64,000 bases of DNA from the NCBI RefSeq assembly GCF_004118975.1, contig NZ_CP035376.1:2046001-2110000 (forward strand), given 5' to 3'. Under the pieces are notes generated by a model. It saw only the letters and a list, made by a program, of their open reading frames with translations, had not been told where the DNA came from and ran no database searches. This document shows positions 21,036 to 29,732 of the stretch, one piece after another (positions within the stretch are counted from its first letter, which is position 1; each line of letters opens with the position of its first letter). Origin of the DNA: Luteimonas sp. YGD11-2 (GTDB lineage: Bacteria; Pseudomonadota; Gammaproteobacteria; Xanthomonadales; Xanthomonadaceae). Both the position numbers and the translations under genes were made by a program.

Positions 21036-21521
21036 ATGCGGATCGCGCCTGTCCTGCTGATCACCCCCTCGGCCGTCCTGTGCCTGTCGCTGCTGGCGGC
21101 CTGCACCCGCGAACCACCCGCGGAGCCCGCCGCTGCCGCCGCGCCTGCGCTGGCGACGGCGCCACCGGCACCCGCCGCCAGCGCGCCCGCCGACGACCCG
21201 GACGTCCCGCCGGCGGAGGGCGTTTTTGCCGGCACCCTGCCCTGCGACGGTTGCGAGGAGGCACTGGCGGTCGATGCCACCCTGCACCTGCGCGCCGACG
21301 GCGGGTTCGAACTGATCGAACGCCAGGCCGCGGGTGGCGAAACCATCGAGCATGCCGGGGTCTGGTACGCCAGTGACGACGGCCGCGCGATCCTGCTCGC
21401 CGATGATCACGGCCATGGCCACCGCGTGTTCGAATGGCATGGCGATGATGCGCTGCGCCTCCTGCCCGACGCACCGCCCGTGGACGATGCCGACCCCGTG
21501 CTGCTGGTGAGGGCGGACTGA
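21036..21521 (+). CDS. NlpE-like copper-resistance/stress lipoprotein
   Basis: A 161-residue predicted lipoprotein: signal peptide and lipobox LLAAC with acyl-Cys23, an Ala/Pro-rich linker (about 30-60), then an NlpE N-terminal-type domain ([19 protein letters not shown], with a CxxC pair, and [14 protein letters not shown]). NlpE in enterobacteria signals envelope stress through CpxA; here only the N-terminal domain is present, which is common outside enterobacteria. The residues near [12 protein letters not shown] are His-rich and could bind metal. The stop overlaps the greB start (TGATG), so translation is coupled. Confidence 0.82.
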   Translation: MRIAPVLLITPSAVLCLSLLAACTREPPAEPAAAAAPALATAPPAPAASAPADDPDVPPAEGVFAGTLPCDGCEEALAVDATLHLRADGGFELIERQAAGGETIEHAGVWYASDDGRAILLADDHGHGHRVFEWHGDDALRLLPDAPPVDDADPVLLVRAD

Positions 21522-22042
21522 TGGGCCGCTGGCGCCCGCCGCCGGAGAAGAGCACCGCGCTGATCACCCGCGAGGGGCACGAACGGCTGAAGCGCGAGCT
21601 GGACGAGCTGTGGCGCCAGCGCCGCCCGGAGGTCGTGCGTGCCCTGGCGGCCGCCGCGGCCGAGGGCGACCGTTCCGAGAACGCGGAGTACACCTATCGC
21701 AAGAAGCAGCTGGCCGAGATCGACCGCCGCGTGCGCTACCTGTCGAAACGGCTGGAGCAGCTGCGCGTGGTCGACGAGGCACCCTCGGATCCCGACGCGG
21801 TGTTCTTCGGCGCCCGGGTCGAACTTGAAAACGCCGGAACCGGGGAGCTTCACCATTACCGCATCGTCGGCCCGGACGAAACCGACGCGCGCGACGGTCT
21901 GATCAGCATCGACTCGCCGCTGGCACGTGCGCTGCTGCGAAAACGCCTCGACGACGAGGTCGAGGCGATGCTGCCGGCAGGGCCGGTGACGTTCGTGATC
22001 GTCGACGTGAGCTACGCGGACGGCACCCCCGCGCAGCCCTGA
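21521..22042 (+). CDS. greB: Transcription elongation factor GreB
   Basis: A 173-residue secondary-channel factor that rescues backtracked RNA polymerase by stimulating transcript cleavage. The N-terminal coiled coil carries the acidic tip [17 protein letters not shown], whose Asp and Glu chelate the catalytic metal, and the C-terminal FKBP-like domain follows ([27 protein letters not shown]). Residues such as [21 protein letters not shown] and [11 protein letters not shown] favour GreB over GreA. Its ATG overlaps the lipoprotein stop, linking a general RNA polymerase factor to an envelope gene. Confidence 0.94.
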   Translation: MGRWRPPPEKSTALITREGHERLKRELDELWRQRRPEVVRALAAAAAEGDRSENAEYTYRKKQLAEIDRRVRYLSKRLEQLRVVDEAPSDPDAVFFGARVELENAGTGELHHYRIVGPDETDARDGLISIDSPLARALLRKRLDDEVEAMLPAGPVTFVIVDVSYADGTPAQP

Positions 22043-22057
22043 GCGTCGCCTGCGCCG

Positions 22058-22585
22058 TCAGCCCAGCGCCCGGATCACCGCGTCGGTGAACGCCGGGATG
22101 TCATCGGGCTTGCGGCTGGTGATCAGGTGCCCGTCGGTCACCACCCCGGCATCGCGCCAGTCGCCACCGGCGTTCTGCATGTCGGTACGGATCGACTGGT
22201 AGGAGGTCACCTGGCGGCCCTTGACCACGCCGGCCTCGACCAGCAGCCAGGGGCCATGGCAGATCGCCGCAAGCGGCTTGCCCGCGCGGTCGAAGGCCTG
22301 CACGAACGCGACGGCGTCGGCCTCCGTGCGCAGGTTGTCGGGATTGATGACGCCACCCGGCAGCACCAGGGCGTCGTAGTCGTCGGCATTCGCATCGCCG
22401 AGCACCCGGTCGACCGCCACGCTGTCGCCCCAGTCCTTTTCGTTCCAGCCGCGGATCTCGCCCTTCTCGGGCGAGATCACCTCGACCTCGAAACCGGCCT
22501 CCTTCAGGCGGCGGCGCGGTTCCAGCAGTTCCGACTGCTCGTAACCATGGGTGGCGAGGATGGCGACACGCTTGGCATTGGCCAT
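22058..22585 (-). CDS. DJ-1/PfpI family glyoxalase-deglycase or protease
   Basis: A 175-residue class I glutamine-amidotransferase-like protein. The nucleophile elbow is Cys109-His110 (AAICHGPWLL), with the acidic partner in GYEQSEL near residues 16-19 and the conserved LVLPGGVINPDNLR segment. Family members were described as intracellular proteases (PfpI/YhbO) and later as glyoxalase/deglycase stress proteins; the actual activity is debated. The ATG at 22585 follows a gap of 62 bases after rimO. It converges with greB, leaving only 15 bases between stops. Confidence 0.9.
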   Translation of the reverse strand: MANAKRVAILATHGYEQSELLEPRRRLKEAGFEVEVISPEKGEIRGWNEKDWGDSVAVDRVLGDANADDYDALVLPGGVINPDNLRTEADAVAFVQAFDRAGKPLAAICHGPWLLVEAGVVKGRQVTSYQSIRTDMQNAGGDWRDAGVVTDGHLITSRKPDDIPAFTDAVIRALG

Positions 22586-22647
22586 GGGGGCTCTCCGGTG
22601 AAGGGGGGCAGCAGAGCCTCGCCCACGCGCGGTCTCCCCGCCGTGAA

Positions 22648-24033
22648 TCACGCGGTGCCGAGCACCGGCAGCCGCGCGGCCTCCACCTCGCCGTAGAGAT
22701 CGTGCTCGTCGCTGCCGAGGATGCGTACGTCGACGAAATCACCGGGCACAAGACCGGACGCGCCGCCATCCTGGATCTGCACCAGGCCATCGATCTCCGG
22801 TGCATCGGCCGCCGAACGCGCGAATGCGAGGTCGCCGTCGATCGCATCGACGATGCAGCGCTGCACGCTGCCCACCCGGGCCTCCAGCCGCGCGGCGGAC
22901 ACCGCCGCCTGGCGTTCCATGAAGCGCGCGAGCCGCTCCTGCTTCACCGCTTCGTCGACAGGATCAGGCAGCAGGTTGGCCGCGGCACCGTCGACCGGCG
23001 AGTACGCGAAGGCACCGACGCGGTCGAGCTGGGCTTCGTCGAGGAAATCCAGCAGTGCCTCGAACTCGGCGTCGGTCTCGCCCGGGAAGCCCACGATGAA
23101 GGTCGAGCGGATGGTCAGCTCGGGGCAGATCGCACGCCAGCGCTGGATGCGCTCCAGGGTGCGATCGACGGCGCCCGGGCGCTTCATCAGCTTGAGGATG
23201 CGCGGGCTTGCATGCTGGAACGGGATGTCGAGGTACGGCAACAGCTTGCCCTCGGCCATCAGCGGAATGATCTCGTCGACATGCGGATACGGGTACACGT
23301 AATGCAGGCGGGCCCAGGCATCGAGCTCCGCCAGCCCCTCGCACAGCGCCTTCATCCGCGTCTGCCACGCACGGCCACGCCACTCGCGCTCGGCATAGCG
23401 CAGGTCCACGCCATAGGCCGAGGTGTCCTGCGAGACCACCAGCAGTTCGCGCACGCCGCCGCGCACCAGGCGCTCGGCCTCGCGCAGCACCTCGTCGACC
23501 GGCCGCGACACCAGGTCGCCACGCATCGACGGGATGATGCAGAAACTGCAGCGGTGGTTGCAGCCCTCGGAAATCTTCAGATAGGCGTAGTGCTTGGGCG
23601 TCAGCTTGATGCCGGTGTCGTCATCACTGCGCAACGGCACCAGGTCGAGGAAAGGATCGACGCGCGGCGGCGCGGCCGCATGCACGGCCGTCATCACGCT
23701 GGCGTAGTCCTGCGGCCCGCTGATCGACAACACGCCGGGATGCGCCTCGCGGATCAGCGCCTCGCGCTTGCCGAGGCATCCGGTGACGATGACGCGACCG
23801 TTCTCGGCCATGGCCTCGCCGATGGCATCGAGTGATTCCTCCACCGCGGCGTCGATGAAGCCGCAGGTGTTGACCACCACCACGTCGGCATCGTCGTAGC
23901 TCTGCACGAGGTCGTAGCCCTCGACCCGCAACTGGGTGAGGATGCGTTCGGAGTCGACCAACGCCTTGGGGCAGCCGAGACTGACGAAACCGACCCTGGG
24001 GCCGGGGTTCCGGGAAGAGATGGGGGTGGACAT
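22648..24033 (-). CDS. rimO: Ribosomal protein S12 methylthiotransferase RimO
   Basis: A 461-residue radical-SAM enzyme that methylthiolates an aspartate of ribosomal protein uS12. The N-terminal MTTase domain holds the auxiliary cluster cysteines Cys21, Cys57 and Cys86; the radical SAM motif is Cys158-x3-Cys162-x2-Cys165 ([16 protein letters not shown]); a TRAM domain closes the protein (about 390-455). The [15 protein letters not shown] start separates it from MiaB. The frame is open far upstream, but the ATG at 24033 gives the usual N-terminus. A perfect TATAAT lies at 24072-24067 on the minus strand. Confidence 0.97.
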   Translation of the reverse strand: MSTPISSRNPGPRVGFVSLGCPKALVDSERILTQLRVEGYDLVQSYDDADVVVVNTCGFIDAAVEESLDAIGEAMAENGRVIVTGCLGKREALIREAHPGVLSISGPQDYASVMTAVHAAAPPRVDPFLDLVPLRSDDDTGIKLTPKHYAYLKISEGCNHRCSFCIIPSMRGDLVSRPVDEVLREAERLVRGGVRELLVVSQDTSAYGVDLRYAEREWRGRAWQTRMKALCEGLAELDAWARLHYVYPYPHVDEIIPLMAEGKLLPYLDIPFQHASPRILKLMKRPGAVDRTLERIQRWRAICPELTIRSTFIVGFPGETDAEFEALLDFLDEAQLDRVGAFAYSPVDGAAANLLPDPVDEAVKQERLARFMERQAAVSAARLEARVGSVQRCIVDAIDGDLAFARSAADAPEIDGLVQIQDGGASGLVPGDFVDVRILGSDEHDLYGEVEAARLPVLGTA

Positions 24034-24066
24034 GGGGACCGTGTGAGGTGACGCGCGCGACCGGCG

Positions 24067-24072
24067 ATTATA
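24067..24072 (-). promoter_or_regulatory. Putative -10 of rimO
   Basis: TATAAT on the minus strand at 24072-24067, about 34 bases before the rimO ATG. The -35 position (about 24095-24090) reads CGGGTG and is not a good match. It predicts a leader of about 27 bases. Confidence 0.45.
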
Positions 24073-24143
24073 CGGCGCCAGGCGCTCGGCACCCGCTGCG
24101 GGCCGAAGGCGGTTCAGCCACGCAACGCGTCGTGCCGCGTCGC

Positions 24144-24149
24144 TAGAAT
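24144..24149 (+). promoter_or_regulatory. Putative -10 of the histidine-rich gene/HIT pair
   Basis: TAGAAT at 24144-24149 lies 27 bases before the ATG at 24176, with GGGAG at 24165-24169 in between. It is divergent from the rimO promoter. This supports the small open frame being expressed together with the HIT gene. Confidence 0.4.
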
Positions 24150-24175
24150 CCCGTTGATCGGAGCGGGAGCACGGC

Positions 24176-24442
24176 ATGGGCTGGGATATCGCGATCGGCC
24201 GGGTACACGGCACTGCCGGTGGACGGCGCTCGCAGCCGCCGGGTGCGCCCCGCGGCGGGCTCGTGGTGGTGGACATCGAACACGACCGCACCGCGCATCC
24301 CCACGCCGAGTCGCACGCCCACGTCCATGTCGGGCACGGTTCCAGCGGCGCGGTCGATCCGCGCCACAGCGTGCCGGCAGCGGCATCGCTCGCCCACCAG
24401 CGCACGCTCGCATTCCTGCGTTGCGCCCTGACCGAGACCTGA
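24176..24442 (+). CDS. Small histidine-rich protein of unknown function
   Basis: An 88-residue protein that I do not recognise. It is soluble, without signal peptide or membrane segment. Ten of 88 residues are histidine, seven of them between residues 36 and 54 ([20 protein letters not shown]), a spacing that could bind a metal. Support for it being real: a GGGAG ribosome site, a TAGAAT -10-like box, G/C-rich third codon positions like its neighbours, and a gap of only 4 bases to the HIT gene. It could still be a chance frame; homologues in related genomes would settle this. Confidence 0.55.
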   Translation: MGWDIAIGRVHGTAGGRRSQPPGAPRGGLVVVDIEHDRTAHPHAESHAHVHVGHGSSGAVDPRHSVPAAASLAHQRTLAFLRCALTET

Positions 24443-24446
24443 TCGC

Positions 24447-24875
24447 ATGGATTCCCATTACCACCTGCACCCGCAGCTCGCCACCGATAGCCACCCGGTG
24501 GCGAACCTAGCGCTCTGCGAACTGCGGCTGATCGACGACGCCAACTATCCTTGGCTGGTGCTGGTGCCGCGGGTGGCGGACGCCGTCGAACTGATCGATC
24601 TCGGCCGCGAGCAACGCCGGCAGCTGACCGACGAAATCGACTTCGCGTCCCGCCTGCTGCGCGCCGCGGTGCGCCCGGACAAGCTCAACGTCGCCGCGCT
24701 CGGCAACATGGTGCCGCAGCTGCATGTGCACGTGATCGCGCGTTTCCACGGCGATCCCGCATGGCCGGCGCCCGTCTGGGGCCGCGTTGCCGCGAGGCCG
24801 TACGCGCCGGAAGCACTCGTGGAGCGGATCGTCGGCTTCCAGCGCGCGATGGCCGGCCTTGCCGGCGAGGGCTAA
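24447..24875 (+). CDS. HIT family nucleotide-binding protein
   Basis: A 142-residue HIT-fold protein. The histidine triad region is [10 protein letters not shown] (residues 91-100): His93 and His95 are present, while the first His of the H-x-H-x-H pattern is Gln91. Variants with Gln at this place are known among bacterial HIT proteins. The family hydrolyses or transfers nucleotidyl groups; the substrate is unknown. The N-terminal half ends [17 protein letters not shown], typical of the short HIT class. It lies 4 bases after the His-rich gene and converges with dcd, 6 bases apart. Confidence 0.85.
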   Translation: MDSHYHLHPQLATDSHPVANLALCELRLIDDANYPWLVLVPRVADAVELIDLGREQRRQLTDEIDFASRLLRAAVRPDKLNVAALGNMVPQLHVHVIARFHGDPAWPAPVWGRVAARPYAPEALVERIVGFQRAMAGLAGEG

Positions 24876-24881
24876 CGCCGC

Positions 24882-25454
24882 TCAGGTGCGCGGCAGGGTC
24901 ACCCCGGTCTGCCCCTGGTACTTGCCACCACGATCGCGGTAGGACGTCTCGCAGACCTCGTCGGACTGGAAGAACAGCATCTGCGCAACGCCCTCGTTGG
25001 CGTAGATGCGCGCCGGCAACGGCGTGGTGTTGCTGAATTCCAGGGTCACGTGCCCTTCCCACTCGGGCTCGAGCGGCGTCACGTTGACGATGATCCCGCA
25101 TCGCGCATAGGTGCTCTTGCCCAGGCACACCACCAGCACGTCGCGCGGGATGCGGAAGTATTCCACCGTGCGCGCCAGCGCGAACGAGTTCGGCGGGATG
25201 ATGCAGACGTCGGCTTCGATGTCGACGAAGCTCTTCGGGTCGAAGTGCTTGGGGTCGACGATCGTCGAGTTGATGTTGGTGAAGACCTTGAATTCGCGCG
25301 AGCAGCGCACGTCGTAGCCGTAGCTCGAGGTGCCGTAACTGACGATCCGCTGGCCACCCGCATCCTGCTTGATCTGCCCCGCTTCGAACGGCTCGATCAT
25401 CCCGCCGGGCTGCTCGGACATGCGGCGGATCCAACGGTCGCTCTTGATGGTCAT
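24882..25454 (-). CDS. dcd: dCTP deaminase
   Basis: A 190-residue trimeric enzyme deaminating dCTP to dUTP, the main route to dTMP in Gram-negative bacteria. The N-terminus [13 protein letters not shown] is canonical, the nucleotide site [23 protein letters not shown] contains the catalytic Glu, and the C-terminal [13 protein letters not shown] closes over substrate. It matches the mono-functional E. coli type. A TACAAT box on the minus strand (25493-25488) may be its -10. It is convergent with the HIT gene. Confidence 0.97.
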   Translation of the reverse strand: MTIKSDRWIRRMSEQPGGMIEPFEAGQIKQDAGGQRIVSYGTSSYGYDVRCSREFKVFTNINSTIVDPKHFDPKSFVDIEADVCIIPPNSFALARTVEYFRIPRDVLVVCLGKSTYARCGIIVNVTPLEPEWEGHVTLEFSNTTPLPARIYANEGVAQMLFFQSDEVCETSYRDRGGKYQGQTGVTLPRT

Positions 25455-25547
25455 CGGCGTGGCTGTGCTCGGAACGGAAGGGCTGGGATTGTAGGGCGAT
25501 GGTCAGCCGATGCCATGCCTCCGCATGGCCATGGCACGGTCGACGCA

Positions 25548-25576
25548 TTGGAACTTTGTTACGACGGTGTTAACTT
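25548..25576 (+). promoter_or_regulatory. Putative promoter of TonB receptor 1
   Basis: TTGGAA (25548-25553) and TAACTT (25571-25576) at 17-base spacing lie about 55 bases before the receptor start. AGGGGA sits 6-7 bases upstream of the GTG. The match is moderate and called by eye. Confidence 0.35.
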
Positions 25577-25631
25577 CGGGTTCAGGCCTTCTTTCCAGCG
25601 CCTGCTTCTGTCCATTTCCAGGGGAATTCCA

Positions 25632-28610
25632 GTGTCCCGATCCAAGACCATCCGGCGCAGCCTGCTCAGCAGCGCCATCGTCCTGTCGCTGCTGCCTGTG
25701 GCAGGTGTCGCACTCGCGCAGGAGCAGCAGGCGGGTGAAGCCACCCAGCTCGACCGCATCAGCGTCACCGGCAGCCGCATCGTGCGCGAGGGCTTCGTCA
25801 CGCCGTCGCCCGTGGTCGGCGTGACTGCCGAGGAAATCCGCGCGACCGGAGCCGTCAACATCGGCGAGCTGATGAACAAGCTCCCGCAGCTGACGCCGAG
25901 CTACTCGCTGGGCAACTCCACCCGCTTCATCGGCACCGCCGGCCTGGGCCTGATGGACCTGCGCGGCATGGGCAACTCGCGCACGCTGGTGCTGGTGAAC
26001 GGCCGCCGCCATGTCGGCGCCTCGCCGGGCTCGACCTCGGTCGACGTCAACACCATCCCGGTGGAGTGGATCGAACGCGTTGAAGTCATCACCGGCGGCG
26101 CTTCGGCCGTCTACGGTGCCGACGCCGTCGCGGGTGTCGTCAACTTCATCATGAAGAAGTCCTTCGATGGCTTCGAACTGCGCGGCCAGCGCGGCTCGGC
26201 CTCGGAAGGCAGCTTCGGGCGCAGCTTCGTCAGCTTCTCCGGCGGCGGCGACTTCGCCGATGGCCGCGGTACCGCGGCCATCGCGATCGAGCACAGCGAG
26301 CAGGACCGATTCAGCCGTGGCGACCGCGCCATTGGCCGGCAGTTCCGCGTGTCCGTGCCGAACCCGGACTTCGACCCCTCGCAGCCCCCCAGCGAAAGCA
26401 ATCCGCAGACGATCATCAGCGGCCCGGGTGGCAACCACTCGATCTCCTACGGCGGCACCTTCACCATCGGCGCGTTCAACTTCCGCAACCCGTCGACCTG
26501 GGGCAACCGTTACATCTTCAACGATGACGGCACCTTCCGTCCCAACCGTTACGACGGCGTCATGCCGAGCAACACCTCGTGCGTGGACTGCGACTTCGCC
26601 GACCTGAACGCCGTTGCGGACCTGGAGCCCGCATTCGAGCGCCAGAGCGTCAACACGGTGCTCGGCTTCGACCTGACCGATGACCACCGCCTGTTCTTCG
26701 AAGGCAAGTACACCAAGACCGAGTCGAACTTCTACGGCCAGCCGGCGTTCGACCAGCCGATCCGTATCCGCCGCGACAACGCCTATGTGACGCCGGAGCT
26801 CGGCGCACTGATGGACGCCAACGGGCTGACCCAGCTGCAGATCAGCCGCTTCAACGTCGATGCCGGCCGCCGCGGCGAAGTCGTCGACCGCTCGACCCGC
26901 CGTGCCGTGCTTGGCGTCGAAGGCTATTTCGGCAATGACTGGTCCTACGAGGTGTCGGCGAACTACGGCGAGACCAAGATCGACCGCCTGAACCTCAACA
27001 ACCGCATCAACCAGCGCTGGCATGCAGGCCTGGACGCCGTGCGTGACGCCAACGGCAACATCGTGTGCCGCGTGTCGGTCGATCCGAACGCCGTCAACCC
27101 GCATACCGGCGCGGCGTATCTCCCGATCGCCCGTGACGGGTGCGTGCCGTTCTCGGTGTTCGGCAATGGCGCGGTGTCTCCGGAAGCCGCGGCGTGGTTC
27201 AACGTGGCCGGCGTCAACGAGTCCAAGCTCTCGCAGACGGTGTTCAGTGCATCGGTCGCCAACAGCGCGCTGTTCTCCCTGCCGGCCGGCGATGTCGGCT
27301 TCGCCGGTGGCCTCGAGCACCGTACCGAGAAGAGCCAGGAGAACACCGACCCGCTGGCAGCGCAGGGGCTGACGTTCCTCAACGCCATCCCGAGCCGCGG
27401 TGGCGAGTACGACGTGAGCGAGGTGTTCGTCGAAACCTCGATCCCGCTGCTGGCTGACCTGCCGGGCGTACAGCGCCTCGCGCTCGACCTTGCGGGCCGC
27501 TATTCGGACTACAGCACCATCGGTTCGGCCAAGACCTGGAACGTGGGCCTCGACTGGCAGGTGCTGTCCTCGCTGCGCTTCCGCGGCACCGTGGCACAGG
27601 CCGTGCGCGCACCGGCGATCGGCGAGCTGTTCAATCCGCAGTCGGAGAACTTCGCCACGATCAACGACCCGTGCAACTACCTGCCGACCAACTCCAACCG
27701 TCCGGACACCGCGGCCGACCCGGCCCTGCGCCGTGCCAACTGCTCTGCGCTGGGTGTGCCCGAAGGCTGGATCGATACCTATTCGGCGAACCGCCCGGGC
27801 GTGAGCGGCGGCAACCCCGACCTCGCACCTGAAACGGCGGACTCGGTGTCGTTCGGCGCCGTCTGGCAGCCGGAGTTCGTGCAGGGTCTTGGCGTGTCGG
27901 TCGACTACTGGCGCATCACTCTGCACGACGCGATCGGTGCTGTGAGCGGTCAGACCAACGCCACGCGTTGCGTCGATGCCCCGGGCGGCATCAACAATCC
28001 GTTCTGCGCCGCGATCCAGCGTGCGCCGGTCGGGGGCTACATCGACCCGAACGGTCGTGACTTCCCCGCCTACAGCATCTACCGCTGGACGGCGCTCAAC
28101 GAGAACCTGGCCAAGTCCCGCCGCGCCGGCGTCGACTTCGAGGTCGACTACCGCTTCGACATGCTCGGCGGCAACACCGTCGCCCGTTTCGTCGGCACGC
28201 GGATGATCCAGTCGCGCGAATGGGCGTTCCAGGACTTCCCGGACGAGTATCGCGAGTGGGTGCGCTACTTCACCGATCCGCGCTACCGCGCCAATCTGGA
28301 CCTGACGCACACCAACGGTGACTGGAAGGCCACCTGGACGATGAACTACGTGCACCACAACCTGCGCGTGGCACCGGACAGCTTCCAGTCCAACCCGGGG
28401 CAGACCAGCCCGATCCGCAACGGCACGTTCCTGTACCACAACGCGCAGATCAACTACACCTACCCGGACAGCGGCATCAGCGTCTATCTCGGCGCCAACA
28501 ACCTGTTCGACAAGGATCCGCCGCTGAACTACTTCGGCGCGGATGCAGGCCAGTCCCTGTATGACAGCGTGGGCCGCTACGTGTACCTCGGCGCCACCTA
28601 CCGCTTCTGA
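25632..28610 (+). CDS. TonB-dependent outer-membrane receptor 1
   Basis: A 992-residue receptor: signal peptide (residues 1-33, ending VAGVALAQEQ), TonB-box-like LDRISVTGSRI, plug domain (about 55-175, with LMDLRGMGNSRTLVLVNGRR and GASAVYGADAVAGVVNF), then a 22-strand barrel ending in the aromatic YVYLGATYRF. It imports an unknown large substrate using TonB energy; no ExbBD, TonB or partner genes are adjacent. Four-cysteine insertions (e.g. NTSCVDCDF) suggest loop disulfides. The start is GTG at 25632 behind AGGGGA; the frame is open 194 codons upstream, but that part is non-coding in character. A clear terminator follows. Confidence 0.92.
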   Translation: MSRSKTIRRSLLSSAIVLSLLPVAGVALAQEQQAGEATQLDRISVTGSRIVREGFVTPSPVVGVTAEEIRATGAVNIGELMNKLPQLTPSYSLGNSTRFIGTAGLGLMDLRGMGNSRTLVLVNGRRHVGASPGSTSVDVNTIPVEWIERVEVITGGASAVYGADAVAGVVNFIMKKSFDGFELRGQRGSASEGSFGRSFVSFSGGGDFADGRGTAAIAIEHSEQDRFSRGDRAIGRQFRVSVPNPDFDPSQPPSESNPQTIISGPGGNHSISYGGTFTIGAFNFRNPSTWGNRYIFNDDGTFRPNRYDGVMPSNTSCVDCDFADLNAVADLEPAFERQSVNTVLGFDLTDDHRLFFEGKYTKTESNFYGQPAFDQPIRIRRDNAYVTPELGALMDANGLTQLQISRFNVDAGRRGEVVDRSTRRAVLGVEGYFGNDWSYEVSANYGETKIDRLNLNNRINQRWHAGLDAVRDANGNIVCRVSVDPNAVNPHTGAAYLPIARDGCVPFSVFGNGAVSPEAAAWFNVAGVNESKLSQTVFSASVANSALFSLPAGDVGFAGGLEHRTEKSQENTDPLAAQGLTFLNAIPSRGGEYDVSEVFVETSIPLLADLPGVQRLALDLAGRYSDYSTIGSAKTWNVGLDWQVLSSLRFRGTVAQAVRAPAIGELFNPQSENFATINDPCNYLPTNSNRPDTAADPALRRANCSALGVPEGWIDTYSANRPGVSGGNPDLAPETADSVSFGAVWQPEFVQGLGVSVDYWRITLHDAIGAVSGQTNATRCVDAPGGINNPFCAAIQRAPVGGYIDPNGRDFPAYSIYRWTALNENLAKSRRAGVDFEVDYRFDMLGGNTVARFVGTRMIQSREWAFQDFPDEYREWVRYFTDPRYRANLDLTHTNGDWKATWTMNYVHHNLRVAPDSFQSNPGQTSPIRNGTFLYHNAQINYTYPDSGISVYLGANNLFDKDPPLNYFGADAGQSLYDSVGRYVYLGATYRF

Positions 28611-28634
28611 TCCAACTGCGTCATTTCTCTCTTT

Positions 28635-28663
28635 GGAGCCCGGTTCGCCGGGCTCCTTTTTTT
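28635..28663 (+). terminator. Intrinsic terminator of TonB receptor 1
   Basis: GGAGCCCGG / CCGGGCTCC hairpin (28635-28656, loop TTCG) followed by seven T residues (28657-28663), 24 bases after the receptor stop. The UUCG-type loop makes this a strong Rho-independent terminator. On the minus strand it lacks a T-run. Confidence 0.93.
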
Positions 28664-28712
28664 GGCCGCTTTCCGCCGCTTCGGCGGCTCATGGCGGCGG
28701 CCCGACGCCCTG

Positions 28713-29561
28713 TCAGAGCAGCGCGGCGCCAATCGGCATCGAAGCCCGCGGGCGCTTCTCCAGCTCCTCCACCAGACGGCGGGCCACATCGCGGTATGCC
28801 ATCGCCGCCGCGGAATCCGGCGCGGCAACCACCACCGGCGCGCCCGCATCGCCCTGCTCCCGGATCTTCCGCTCCAGCGGCAACGAGCCGAGCAACGGCA
28901 CGCCATACTCCGTCGCCATCTTCTGTCCGCCACCCTCACCGAACAGATGCTCGGTATGGCCGCAGTTCGAGCACACGTGCTGGGCCATGTTCTCAACCAG
29001 GCCAAGTACCGGGATCGACACCTTCTCGAACATCCGCAGCGCCTTGCGTGCGTCCAGCGTGGCGACGTCCTGCGGCGTGGTGACCACGACCGCTCCGGCC
29101 ACGGGGATCTTCTGCGCCAGGGTGAGCTGGATGTCGCCGGTGCCCGGCGGCAGGTCCACCAGCAGGTAGTCCAGGCCCGTGTCGCCACCCCACAGGGTGT
29201 CATTGAGCAGCTGCTGGAGCGCGGAGGTCGCCATCGGGCCGCGCCAGATCATCGGCGTGTCCGCTTCCACCAGGAAGCCGATCGACATCGCTTCGATCCC
29301 ATGCGCGCGCATCGGTTCGATGTGCTTGCTGTCGGGGCTTTCCGGCCGGCCCGAGAGGCCCAGCATCACCGGAATGCTCGGGCCGTAGACATCGGCATCC
29401 AGCACGCCGACGCGGGCACCCCCCGCCGCCAGCGCAAGCGCCAGGTTGACTGCGGTGGTGGACTTGCCCACGCCGCCCTTGCCGGAGCCGACGGCGATGA
29501 TGTTGCGGATGCGGGGCAGAGGGGACAGGGTGCCCTGCGGCGCCCGGGCCTTGATTTGCAT
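28713..29561 (-). CDS. apbC: Mrp/ApbC-type iron-sulfur cluster carrier ATPase
   Basis: A 282-residue MinD-like P-loop ATPase that carries [4Fe-4S] clusters to apo-proteins. The deviant Walker A is GSGKGGVGKST (residues 25-35), Walker B DYLLVDLPPGTGD, and the cluster-bridging CxxC is Cys197/Cys200 (HVCSNCGH). The N-terminal MIP18/DUF59 domain present in E. coli Mrp is absent; the ATPase domain begins almost at once. It sits in opposite orientation between the two TonB receptors. Start ATG at 29561. Confidence 0.93.
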   Translation of the reverse strand: MQIKARAPQGTLSPLPRIRNIIAVGSGKGGVGKSTTAVNLALALAAGGARVGVLDADVYGPSIPVMLGLSGRPESPDSKHIEPMRAHGIEAMSIGFLVEADTPMIWRGPMATSALQQLLNDTLWGGDTGLDYLLVDLPPGTGDIQLTLAQKIPVAGAVVVTTPQDVATLDARKALRMFEKVSIPVLGLVENMAQHVCSNCGHTEHLFGEGGGQKMATEYGVPLLGSLPLERKIREQGDAGAPVVVAAPDSAAAMAYRDVARRLVEELEKRPRASMPIGAALL

Positions 29562-29668
29562 GGGAGGGACACATCCGGCAGTGGAGGGAGCCGCATTGTC
29601 CCATCCATCCGATGTGACATCGCCGTTACGCTCGTGTTAGGTTCGGTCCGTTGCCGGCGGAATGCGTC

Positions 29669-29697
29669 TTGACAACATGGCTGTTGAAGAAAAGCTT
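29669..29697 (+). promoter_or_regulatory. Putative regulatory region of TonB receptor 2
   Basis: A perfect TTGACA -35 at 29669-29674 is followed by a poor -10 (AAGCTT at 17-base spacing). An inverted repeat CAACA-TGGC-TGTTG (29673-29686) overlaps the spacer, a suitable place for a repressor or activator. A further palindrome GATGTGACATC lies upstream near 29610. No regulator can be named. Confidence 0.35.
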
Positions 29698-29732
29698 TTG
29701 TTTTTCATCCACTTGCAGAACAGGATTACTGA

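Noticed and set aside
25503..28439. 978-codon open frame on the minus strand opposite TonB receptor 1
   Set aside because: It mirrors the receptor codons in a GC-rich genome, has no family motifs, no ribosome site, and is dominated by Arg/His/Val typical of antisense frames.
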